From Candidatus Neomicrothrix sp. UBA2131 (GTDB lineage: Bacteria; Actinomycetota; Acidimicrobiia; Acidimicrobiales; MedAcidi-G1), in contig DCXR01000018.1 of NCBI GenBank assembly GCA_002329075.1, positions 32,830-39,446 on the forward strand: a stretch of DNA of 6,617 bases, read 5' to 3'. The notes beneath the pieces are model-generated. The model was not told the DNA's origin, did not search any database, and saw nothing but the letters and a program-made list of their open reading frames with translations. Shown piece by piece: positions 1-5,542 of this stretch (the first letter of the stretch is position 1; each line of letters starts with the position of its first letter). Made by a program: the position numbers and the translations under genes.

Positions 1-3
1 CGA

Positions 4-1182
4 TCAGTCGTCGAGGCCGCCCCGGATCTCCTCGCCATGTTCATCGTTGCGAGGTGGCGGCCGTCGGACGACGGGTGGTGTGGCCGACAGGCCGATCGGC
101 GAACGCACCGAACGGAACGCCCCATCGCCTTCGCCGAACACCTCGATCGGGTCGAGGCCGAGCGCCTCGGCGGTGGCGAATGCCGACCGGACGTCGTTGA
201 TCGGTCCGGCCGGGATTCCGGCTGACCGAAATCGCGTGACCCACTCCTCGACGGTTTCGGCGGCCATCACCTGCTCGACCTCGGCAGCGAGGGCGTGGAC
301 GTTGGCCACCCGGTCCTCGTTGGCTGCGAACCTCGGGTCTTCGCACCATTCGGGTCGCCCGAGCACGCCGGCGAAGCTCTCCCAGAGCACGGGGCTGGCG
401 GCCGCCACGGCGACCATCCCGTCGGCGGCTCGGTAGGGCTCGTACGGGGCGATGGAGGGGTGCCGGTTGCCGTGTCGGCCGGGGTCGACGTCGGCGGCGA
501 CGTGGGCGCTGCCCACGTTGAGCAGCCCGGCCAGTGCCGACTGCATGAGGGAGACCTCGACATGCTGGCCGAGGCCGGTCTCGCGCCGTTCTTCGACGGC
601 GGCGAGGATGCCGATGGCGGCGTAGAGGCCGGTGAGCTTGTCGACCACGGCCGAGCCGACCTTGGAGGGTTCGCCGTCGACCTCGCCGGTGACGTGCATG
701 AGGCCGCTCATGGCCTGGACGAGGAAGTCGTATCCGGCCAGGTCGCCTCCGGGACCGGAACTGCCGAAGCCGGTGACCGAGCAGGTGATGATCGACGGCT
801 GCTCGGCGGCCAGCGACTCACGGTCGAGGCCGAAGCGGCCCATCGTGCCCGGTCGGAAGTTGTCGACCACGACATCGGCGCCCAGGACAATGCGTCGGGC
901 CACCGCGAGGTCGTCCGGCCGGCGCAGGTCGAGGGCGATGGATTGCTTGTTGCGGTTGAGGGTCAGGAAGTAGGTGCTGGTCGGGCCGTCGCCGTCGTCC
1001 CACCACGGCGGGCCCCACGTGCGGGTGTCGTCTCCGACCCCGGGTTGTTCGACCTTGACGACATCGGCGCCTAGGTCGCCCAGCACCATCGTGGCGAGCG
1101 GGCCGGCCAGGACCCTGCTGAAGTCGGCGATGCGGAGGTGCCCGAGTGCGCCACGCGCTCGGCGCTCTTCGAGGGAGGACAT
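4..1182 (-). CDS. CaiB/BaiF family class III CoA-transferase
   Basis: Complete 392-residue protein, a normal length for class III CoA-transferases, which move CoA between acyl-CoA and a free acid through an enzyme-bound acyl/CoA anhydride on an aspartate. The family N-terminus is clear: LRIADFSRVLAGP (16-28), the Rossmann-like LGADVVKVEQPG (37-48), then NRNKQSIALDL (76-86) and VVVDNFRPG (104-112). SVTGFGSSGP (135-144) and GYDFLVQAMSGLM (150-162) follow. By alignment from memory with formyl-CoA transferase, D181 in SAVVDKLTG corresponds to catalytic Asp169. RRETGLGQHVEVSL (199-212) and RSAGIPAGPINDV (319-331) are further signatures. The start is ATG and the stop TGA at 4-6; no strong Shine-Dalgarno is visible. 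It lies 24 bp behind the GNAT frame and may be co-transcribed with it. The substrate is unknown. A racemase of the same fold (alpha-methylacyl-CoA type) is the main alternative. It is a cytoplasmic enzyme with no signal peptide. Confidence 0.93.
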   Translation of the reverse strand: MSSLEERRARGALGHLRIADFSRVLAGPLATMVLGDLGADVVKVEQPGVGDDTRTWGPPWWDDGDGPTSTYFLTLNRNKQSIALDLRRPDDLAVARRIVLGADVVVDNFRPGTMGRFGLDRESLAAEQPSIITCSVTGFGSSGPGGDLAGYDFLVQAMSGLMHVTGEVDGEPSKVGSAVVDKLTGLYAAIGILAAVEERRETGLGQHVEVSLMQSALAGLLNVGSAHVAADVDPGRHGNRHPSIAPYEPYRAADGMVAVAAASPVLWESFAGVLGRPEWCEDPRFAANEDRVANVHALAAEVEQVMAAETVEEWVTRFRSAGIPAGPINDVRSAFATAEALGLDPIEVFGEGDGAFRSVRSPIGLSATPPVVRRPPPRNDEHGEEIRGGLDD

Positions 1183-1206
1183 GCAGCCAGTCTGCCGGGT
1201 CGACGC

Positions 1207-1698
1207 TCAGGCCGTGTCCGCCAGATCCGGGTTCCTCCACACGATCAGCACGGCGTTGTCCCCAACGGCGGCGTCGTCCATGTAGTCGGGAATGGTGCCC
1301 AGGGCCTCGAAGCCGTTCTCCAGTTGGAAGCTGAGCGCCGGGTCGTGGAGCTCGCCGGCGACGACCTTGTCGACGTATGCGTCGGCGGACATGTCGCGGA
1401 GGTGGTCCTTGTAGCCGGGGATGACGCCACCGGCCACGATCCCCTGCCTGGCGAACCGCCGGACCAGGTCCTTGCGGCGCACGTGGAACTGCTGGCCGAT
1501 GCCGAGCCGCCTGTACCCCGGGTCGACGGCAATGGTGACTCCGTAGTACCAGCCGCCGTCGGCTGGGTGGTTGCCGCACGAGTTCTCGCCGATGAGGTCG
1601 TCGAGCGGGTGGCGGGGTCGAGAATGCGCAGCGTCGGACGCCTCATGTCCGGCATTCTCGCGCACGGGTCGTTCAACTGCAAGGGATTCCGTTGTCAA
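1207..1698 (-). CDS. GNAT N-acetyltransferase, N-terminally truncated (possible pseudogene)
   Basis: The C-terminal half is an unmistakable GNAT acetyltransferase. VDPGYRRLGIGQ (58-69) is acetyl-CoA-binding motif A. RKDLVRR, GIVAGGVIPGY (86-96), DMSADAYVDKVVAGELHDP (102-120), LSFQLENGF (122-130) and LIVWRNP (151-157) match a GNAT subfamily also found joined to carbon-nitrogen hydrolases. These proteins normally carry about 60-70 more residues of beta1-beta3 before this block; here only about 35 residues of poorly biased sequence precede it. The frame opens at TTG 1698, with an in-frame GTG at 1665. The GTG is the more likely start if the minus-strand -10 at 1701-1706 is used, since initiation would then be near 1694. 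Codons before about 1615 are AT-ending and atypical. The next frame, from ATG 1655 or 1646 (MPDMRRPTLRILDPA), has better codon bias and a GNAT-like beginning, suggesting an out-of-frame internal deletion. The acceptor substrate is unknown. Confidence 0.72.
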   Translation of the reverse strand: MTTESLAVERPVRENAGHEASDAAHSRPRHPLDDLIGENSCGNHPADGGWYYGVTIAVDPGYRRLGIGQQFHVRRKDLVRRFARQGIVAGGVIPGYKDHLRDMSADAYVDKVVAGELHDPALSFQLENGFEALGTIPDYMDDAAVGDNAVLIVWRNPDLADTA

Positions 1699-1700
1699 AT

Positions 1701-1706
1701 ATCATA
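1701..1706 (-). promoter_or_regulatory. Candidate -10 for the GNAT / CoA-transferase unit
   Basis: On the minus strand this reads TATGAT, one mismatch from TATAAT. The -35 at 17-bp spacing (TATGCA, 1724-1729) is poor. Initiation would fall near 1694, inside repeat copy B and downstream of the TTG at 1698, which argues against that TTG as the true start. It overlaps the proposed psuG promoter head-on. Confidence 0.3.
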
Positions 1707-1733
1707 GACGCAAGGGATTCGGTTGCATAATAT
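1705..1733 (+). promoter_or_regulatory. Candidate psuG promoter
   Basis: A -35-like TAGACG (1705-1710, 4 of 6 matches to TTGACA) is followed after 17 bp by a -10-like TAATAT (1728-1733). Transcription would start near 1740, about 45 nt before the psuG ATG. The -10 and spacer lie inside repeat copy A, which suggests repression by occlusion. This is motif matching only. Confidence 0.4.
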
Positions 1734-1784
1734 CGATATACCGATGGTTTCCGTCGCTCTTCCACGGTGTCGGACGGTCGCCCC

Positions 1785-2711
1785 ATGCGGCACAATGACC
1801 TGGTGGACGATCCCCTGCGCATTGCCGACGAGGTCGCCGATGCACTGGCCGACGGCCGACCGGTCGTGGCCCTCGAGTCCACGATCATCGCCCACGGCAT
1901 GCCCCATCCCCGCAACGTCGAGACGGCATTCGCCCTCGAATCCCTAATCCGGTCCGGGGGCGCCGTTCCCGCCACGGTCGCCCTCGTGGATGGGACGCTC
2001 CGGGTGGGGCTGTTCGATGACGACATCGAACAGCTCGGTTCCACCGACGAGGTGGCCAAGGTCTCCCTCCGGGACGTGGGCGCCGTGCTCGCCTCGGGGC
2101 GACTGGGAGCGACCACCGTCGCCGCCACGATCTTCGCCGCCCACCGGGCCGGCATCCGGGTCTTCGCCACCGGCGGCATCGGCGGGGTGCACCGGGGCGA
2201 CGACCACGACATCTCCGCCGACCTGACCGCCCTCGGCCGCTTCCCCGTGGCCGTGGTGTGCGCAGGCGCCAAGGCGGTGCTCGACCTGCCCCGCACCCTC
2301 GAAGCGCTCGAGACCCTCGGCGTGCCTGTTCTCGGCTGGCGCACCGAAGCCTTCCCCGAGTTCTGGACCAGGGGCGCCGACCTGCCCGTGGACGCGAGGG
2401 TCGACGGTGCCGACCACGCTGCAGCGGTACTCGACACCCACTGGTCGGCCGGCCTCACGACCGGCGCCGTGCTCGGCGTCCCGATCCCCACCGGCCACGA
2501 AGCCGACCGGGCCGTGATCGACGCGGCAATCACCGACGGCCTGGCCGCCGCCGAGGTAGCCGGGATCACGGGAAGCGACATCACGCCGTTCCTGCTGGCC
2601 CACATCGGCGATGCCACCGGCGGGGCGAGCCTCGACGCCAACGTGGCCCTCGTGCAGGAAAACGCCAACGTCGCCACCGAAGTGGCCGTGGCGCTCGCCA
2701 CTACCAGGTGA
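1785..2711 (+). CDS. psuG: Pseudouridine-5'-phosphate glycosidase
   Basis: The enzyme cleaves the C-C glycosidic bond of pseudouridine 5'-phosphate to uracil and ribose 5-phosphate, in the cytoplasm (PsuG / IndA-like family). From the chosen ATG it has 308 residues, against 312 in E. coli. Residues known from the E. coli enzyme are all found; numbering here starts at ATG 1785. Glu31 is in VALESTIIAHGMP, Lys92 in EVAKVS (E. coli K93), and Asp146 in DISADL (metal ligand, E. coli D149). Lys163 in VCAGAKAVLDLP is the covalent lysine (E. coli K166), and Asn286 in SLDANVALV matches N289. GATTVAATI and VFATGGIGGVHRG are family signatures. The start is supported by the equivalent position of Glu31 and a partial Shine-Dalgarno, GGACGG, 7 nt upstream. 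A GTG at 1767 would add six residues. The usual partner, a PfkB-type pseudouridine kinase, is not adjacent. The gene is alone on its strand, and its 3' end overlaps the convergent propeller gene by 11 bp. Confidence 0.96.
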   Translation: MRHNDLVDDPLRIADEVADALADGRPVVALESTIIAHGMPHPRNVETAFALESLIRSGGAVPATVALVDGTLRVGLFDDDIEQLGSTDEVAKVSLRDVGAVLASGRLGATTVAATIFAAHRAGIRVFATGGIGGVHRGDDHDISADLTALGRFPVAVVCAGAKAVLDLPRTLEALETLGVPVLGWRTEAFPEFWTRGADLPVDARVDGADHAAAVLDTHWSAGLTTGAVLGVPIPTGHEADRAVIDAAITDGLAAAEVAGITGSDITPFLLAHIGDATGGASLDANVALVQENANVATEVAVALATTR

Positions 2712-3675
2712 TTTCCGCGACCCCGATGCCGGACTCCCCGGCCACCGCGTAGAAGAGGAACGTCCGCCCACCATCCTCGAACAGGGCCGGATCGCGCAAC
2801 TGCCGGACCGGCCCCTCGGCCGCACCACGGATCGACGGCTCCACCGGCAGGTCGGCGCCCTCCCACGGCCGCTCGGGTCGCAAGACCTCGGCAGGCTTCG
2901 ACGCCCTCCACCTCCCCCAGTCGCCATCGAGGTCGACGGTCGAGTGGAGGATCGACTCGGGGGCGTCGCCCACCCGGGTCCAGAACACGTGCAGGGTGCC
3001 GTCGCGCACCGTCACGGCCGAATGACGCATGTCCCGCCCGAACAGGGTCGGCCCCTGCTCCCAGCCGGTGCGTCCGTCGGCCGAGCGGTACACGACGCCG
3101 GGCATCGCCAGCCCATAGGTCGCCCCGTCGTGGAGGAACGCCCGGAGGTAGGTGTGTGGAACCTCCCCGGGCAGCACGCTGAACGTGATCCCGTCCGTCG
3201 AGACCGCCACCTTCGAGGCCTGTCGACCCAACTCCGCCAGGCCGTGGAAGTAGCAGACCACCTCGCCGGCCGCCTCGTCGACATGCACGTCGGGCGAGGC
3301 CACGTGCGGGATGGTCAGGTCGCCACGCAGGTCACTCGGCATCCGGTCGAAGCCGAGGACGTCCTCGTAGCGGGAACGGATCGCGTCGAGCTCCTCGTCG
3401 GAGACCTCGAACGGCTCCGTCGGGAACCCCGAATCGACGAGTTGGAGGGCGCCGGGAGCGTGGACGACCCACGGTCCGGCGACCTGGTCGGCGAACGCCA
3501 GTCGGATGTAGGTGCCCTTGTGGTCGGCGAAGTAGAGGTACAGGCGTCCCAGTGGCTCCTCGATCCATTCGGGGACGCTCAGTACCGACGGACCCTGGAT
3601 GTTGGATCCCATGGTCGGGTGGCTGTCCGGCCCGACGATCGGGGCATCGAGGAGCCGCTCGATCGAGGGGCTCAT
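2701..3675 (-). CDS. GH43/GH32-like beta-propeller protein
   Basis: A 324-residue protein without signal peptide or membrane segment. Repeated short strand-turn-strand units fit a five-bladed beta-propeller of the GH43/GH32 superfamily. Examples are GRLYLYFADHKG (43-54), ASPDVHVDEAAGEVVCYFHG (126-145), VVYRSADGRTGW (194-205), SAVTVRDGTLHVFWTRVG (219-236) and RDPALFEDGGRTFLFYAV (294-311). NIQGPS (25-30), PHVASPDV (123-130), DMRHSA (215-220) and RQLRDPA (291-297) carry candidate active-site acids, but the catalytic set cannot be assigned. The start is the ATG whose first four bases, ATGA, include the sulfotransferase stop. The open frame continues to about 3900, but that part is antisense-free overlap with the upstream gene. 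No Shine-Dalgarno is visible, so translational coupling is likely. It is the last gene of the minus-strand run. It may be a glycosidase, a glycan phosphorylase-like or purely binding protein; the substrate is unknown. Confidence 0.8.
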   Translation of the reverse strand: MSPSIERLLDAPIVGPDSHPTMGSNIQGPSVLSVPEWIEEPLGRLYLYFADHKGTYIRLAFADQVAGPWVVHAPGALQLVDSGFPTEPFEVSDEELDAIRSRYEDVLGFDRMPSDLRGDLTIPHVASPDVHVDEAAGEVVCYFHGLAELGRQASKVAVSTDGITFSVLPGEVPHTYLRAFLHDGATYGLAMPGVVYRSADGRTGWEQGPTLFGRDMRHSAVTVRDGTLHVFWTRVGDAPESILHSTVDLDGDWGRWRASKPAEVLRPERPWEGADLPVEPSIRGAAEGPVRQLRDPALFEDGGRTFLFYAVAGESGIGVAEITW

Positions 3676-4391
3676 GTAGCGATCGCGTACCGGGCCAGGC
3701 GGTCGTACAGGGGCAACGCCGCGTCGAGCACCGGCTGCAGGTGGTCGGGCACGGTGGCGGTGCTCGGTTCCCACGGGCGGAATCCGGTGCTCGAATGGGC
3801 GGCGTCGTACCAGTGCTTCGCCCAGACGCCGTCCTCGGGGCTGGGGCCGGCGGGCCACGAGAGCATGGCCTCGTCGAAGTCGAGCCCCAGCCGGCCACAC
3901 AGTTCGATCAGCGCCGCACGTGGATCACGGCGCAGCACCGTGGCGTCGAGCACCACGGGCTCCTCCCCCGTCGCCAGGATCGAGTCGAGCAACTCGACCT
4001 GTACCTCCAGGCCGGTGTCGGCGAGGGTGGCATCGTCGAGGCGGACCGCCAGCGAGGCGAGCATCTCGGTGGGTTCCCGGATGAGCAGGATGTTGCGACA
4101 CTCGCCCAGGAAGGCCCGGTCCAGATCGATGATGTGGTGGGCCATCTGCTTGAAGAACACGACGGGCGTCTCATAGGCGCCGAGCATGACCTCGGCCACC
4201 ACCCGCTCCCCGTCGGAGTCCCGGGTGGCAAGGATCTCGTCCCGACCCGGGTGCACGCGACCCGAGACCCGTAGGTAGTGGGCGTACAGCGGCTCGTCGA
4301 GTGCGGTCGTGTCCGACCGTTGGGCGAACGAGTACATCAGCACCGTCGAGATGTTGCGCGGCCCCGAACAGGAGTTGATGCGCAGGGTCAT
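3672..4391 (-). CDS. Sulfotransferase-like P-loop protein
   Basis: A 239-residue cytoplasmic protein of the sulfotransferase fold, expected to bind PAPS-type nucleotide. The 5'-phosphosulfate loop is atypical: SCSGPRNISTVLMYSF (7-22) in place of the usual lysine-bearing PKSGTT-type loop. AQRSDTTALDEPLYAHYL follows (23-40). The 3'-phosphate-binding element is ILLIREPTEMLASL (101-114), with Arg105 and Ser113. VVLDATVLRRDPRAAL (146-161) and GPSPEDGVWAKHWYDAAHSS (182-201) are characteristic of this subgroup. From memory the same motifs occur in the N-terminal domain of plant 'branched-chain-amino-acid aminotransferase-like' proteins, whose C-terminal half is a class IV aminotransferase, the family encoded just upstream here. 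The start ATG overlaps the aminotransferase stop as ATGA and has a strong Shine-Dalgarno. The stop overlaps the start of the propeller gene. Whether it still transfers sulfate is open. Confidence 0.85.
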   Translation of the reverse strand: MTLRINSCSGPRNISTVLMYSFAQRSDTTALDEPLYAHYLRVSGRVHPGRDEILATRDSDGERVVAEVMLGAYETPVVFFKQMAHHIIDLDRAFLGECRNILLIREPTEMLASLAVRLDDATLADTGLEVQVELLDSILATGEEPVVLDATVLRRDPRAALIELCGRLGLDFDEAMLSWPAGPSPEDGVWAKHWYDAAHSSTGFRPWEPSTATVPDHLQPVLDAALPLYDRLARYAIAT

Positions 4392-5305
4392 GCACCGACC
4401 TCCTGCGCCACCGCCTCCCGGTAGAGCCCTCGAAGGCGTCGGGTCATCGGGCCGGGGACTTCGCCGTCACCGATGCTGAGCCCGTCGACCTCGGTCACCG
4501 GGGTGAGCCCTCCGAACGTGCCGGTCACGAACGCCTCGTCGGCGGCGTAGACGTCGTCGAGCGAGTACGGCGCCTGATGAGTGCGGATGCCGGCGGCCTC
4601 GGCTTCTTCGAGCACGACCTCCCTGGTGATGCCGTTGAGGTTGTAGACGCCGGTCGACGTCCAGAGTTCACCGTCCCGGACGATGAAGAAGTTGGTGGCG
4701 TTGCAGGTGGCCACGGAGCCGGTCGGGTCGAGCATGAGGGCCTCGTCGGCACCGGCCTTCACGGCCTGTATGAGGGCGATGACCTCGTGGAGCTTCGAGT
4801 GGCAGTTCAGGCGCTGGTCGAGCACCTCGGGGCCGGGGCGCCGCACGGTGGCCGTGAACAGGGTGATGCCCTCGTCGGCCACCGACGGGTCGGCCACCTT
4901 GTGCTCTGCGATGATCACCATGTTCGGTCCGCCGATGACGTTCGACGGGTGCTGCGACGGGGTTTTCTTGTCGCCACGGGTGACCATCAGGCGGATGTGG
5001 GCGCCGTCGTGCATGTCGTTGCGGTCGACCGTTGCCCGCAGGGCGGTGGCCACCTCGTCCCTGGTGCGGCCGATGTCGAGGTCGATGGCGGTGGCTCCGG
5101 CGAACAGCCGGTCGAGGTGCCGGTCGAGGAAGGCAAAGCGGCCATGGTGGAGGCGAATGCCCTCCCAGATGCCGTCGCCGACCAGGAAGCCGCTGTCGAA
5201 CACCGAGATCCTCGCCTCGGGGCGGGGAAAGAACTCGTCGTTGATCCAGATCTGCACCGAGGCGTTGCGGTCGTCGGCCAGCGCCTGGTGGGTGCTGCGT
5301 GCCAT
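4388..5305 (-). CDS. Class IV PLP-dependent aminotransferase (BCAT/DAAT-like)
   Basis: A 305-residue fold-type IV aminotransferase. ARISVFDSGFLVGDGIWEGI (31-50) is the N-terminal signature. FLDRHLDRLF (59-68) holds the phosphate-binding Arg66. LNCHSKLHEVI (166-176) contains the PLP Schiff-base lysine K171. GITREVV (225-231) and VTGTFGGLTPV (260-270) complete the cofactor site. The glutamate that normally contacts the PLP ring nitrogen (G-x-V-x-E-x-x-x-x-N) is Thr200 here, in GSVATCNATNFF (196-207). The family transfers amino groups between branched-chain or other amino acids and 2-oxo acids, or acts as aminodeoxychorismate lyase; the substrate here is not determined. The start is ATG, with a TAGGTT -10-like hexamer exactly 7 nt upstream and only a weak GGATAGG as Shine-Dalgarno. 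Its stop overlaps the sulfotransferase start by ATGA. Confidence 0.92.
   Translation of the reverse strand: MARSTHQALADDRNASVQIWINDEFFPRPEARISVFDSGFLVGDGIWEGIRLHHGRFAFLDRHLDRLFAGATAIDLDIGRTRDEVATALRATVDRNDMHDGAHIRLMVTRGDKKTPSQHPSNVIGGPNMVIIAEHKVADPSVADEGITLFTATVRRPGPEVLDQRLNCHSKLHEVIALIQAVKAGADEALMLDPTGSVATCNATNFFIVRDGELWTSTGVYNLNGITREVVLEEAEAAGIRTHQAPYSLDDVYAADEAFVTGTFGGLTPVTEVDGLSIGDGEVPGPMTRRLRGLYREAVAQEVGA
4398..4404 (-). promoter_or_regulatory. Strong ribosome binding site of the sulfotransferase-like gene
   Basis: The minus strand reads AGGAGGT, 6 nt before the ATG at 4391 and inside the last codons of the aminotransferase gene. It is the best Shine-Dalgarno in the window. It fixes the sulfotransferase start and suggests independent loading of ribosomes in addition to coupling. 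Confidence 0.8.
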
Positions 5306-5318
5306 CGAGGGGAACCTA
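5306..5318 (-). promoter_or_regulatory. Candidate leaderless promoter (-10) of the aminotransferase
   Basis: The minus strand carries TAGGTT (5318 to 5313), matching the actinobacterial -10 pattern TAnnnT, then 7 nt, then the ATG. Transcription would begin at or next to the A of the ATG, giving a leaderless mRNA. The first three bases of the hexamer are also the TAG stop of the small membrane ORF. The -35 at 17-bp spacing is weak. It would act as an internal promoter for the last three genes. Confidence 0.4.
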
Positions 5319-5495
5319 TCCAGTCACCGAGCGCTCAGTCGCTGCGACGTCCGATGGGGTGCACGAGGCAGGCGGCCCCGGGAACAGCGTCGACACGGGG
5401 AACAGCAGGTCCCGCTCCCGGATCGCCATGGTCGTGAACCCGATCGCACAGGCGAGGAACAGCCACCAGCTGACGAGTTCGGTGTCGATCTGCAC
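5316..5495 (-). CDS. Small single-pass membrane protein, unknown function
   Basis: A 59-residue frame between the ThDP enzyme and the aminotransferase, reading the same way. LVSWWLFLACAIGFTTMAI (about 7-25) is a good transmembrane helix. It has acidic residues before it (D4, E6) and RER after it, so the C-terminus is predicted cytoplasmic by the positive-inside rule. The tail is proline-rich (FPVSTLFPGPPAS) and has no known domain. The GTG start is preferred because GGGAGG (5505-5510) lies 9 nt upstream; an ATG at 5504 abuts that motif, and a TTG at 5537 is also in frame. The first 45 or so codons have strong G/C third positions, and the bias falls in the last 15. The stop is 10 nt before the aminotransferase ATG. 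A chance frame in a spacer is possible. Confidence 0.5.
   Translation of the reverse strand: MQIDTELVSWWLFLACAIGFTTMAIRERDLLFPVSTLFPGPPASCTPSDVAATERSVTG
5326..5339. repeat. Short inverted repeat in front of the aminotransferase
   Basis: ACCGAGCGCTCAGT is palindromic except for one mismatched base pair, with GAGCGCTC at its core (5329-5336). It sits just upstream of the candidate -10, where an operator could lie, but also inside the 3' end of the small ORF. Such short palindromes are common in GC-rich DNA. Confidence 0.25.
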
Positions 5496-5504
5496 GGCGG
5501 GCAT

Positions 5505-5510
5505 CCTCCC
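5505..5510 (-). promoter_or_regulatory. Ribosome binding site of the small membrane ORF
   Basis: The minus strand reads GGGAGG here. It touches the ATG at 5504, so it cannot serve that codon well, but it is 9 nt from the GTG at 5495 and therefore favours the GTG. Confidence 0.45.
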
Positions 5511-5542
5511 ACGGGTCGCAGGGATGACGGAAGCCAACGCCC

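Larger units (their letters stand above)
1679..1734. repeat. Pair of 25-bp direct repeats, 31-bp pitch, likely operator
   Basis: Copy B spans 1679-1703 and copy A spans 1710-1734. They match at 21 of 25 positions. Both begin GCAAGGGATTC, continue SGTTG and end AATATC. The start-to-start distance of 31 bp is close to three helical turns, so a bound protein would contact the same DNA face at both copies. Copy A runs through the spacer and -10 of the proposed psuG promoter, and copy B lies just upstream of its -35. Copy A runs into a 10-bp palindrome, ATATCGATAT (1730-1739). The stretch is AT-rich against a GC-rich background. The regulator is not encoded in the window and its family cannot be told. 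Confidence 0.6.

Noticed and set aside
295..1074. Long plus-strand open frame of 259 codons
   Set aside because: It is antisense to the CoA-transferase, has no recognisable domain and has the Gly/Val/Asp-rich composition typical of a shadow frame in GC-rich DNA.
818..1579. Minus-strand open frame of 253 codons overlapping the GNAT and CoA-transferase genes
   Set aside because: Arg/Pro-rich shadow in another frame of two genes with clear motifs.
1693..1698. Perfect -35 hexamer TTGACA on the minus strand
   Set aside because: No acceptable -10 lies 16-18 bp downstream (TGAACG at 17 bp), so it is probably incidental to repeat copy B.
1673..2911. Minus-strand open frame of 412 codons across psuG
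   Set aside because: It is antisense to psuG, whose catalytic residues are all present. The product is Ser/Ala/Thr/Arg-rich with no motif.
3676..3900. N-terminal extension of the propeller gene to a start near 3900
   Set aside because: The extra 75 residues are Arg/Pro/Gly-rich and overlap the sulfotransferase. The ATGA junction at 3672-3675 gives a better start.
2611..4176. Plus-strand open frame of 521 codons
   Set aside because: It lies antisense to the propeller and sulfotransferase genes, which have clear family motifs. Its product is low-complexity and Arg/Gly-rich, with no domain.
4577..5437. Plus-strand open frame of 286 codons
   Set aside because: Shadow of the aminotransferase gene; Gly/Val/Asp-rich with no domain.
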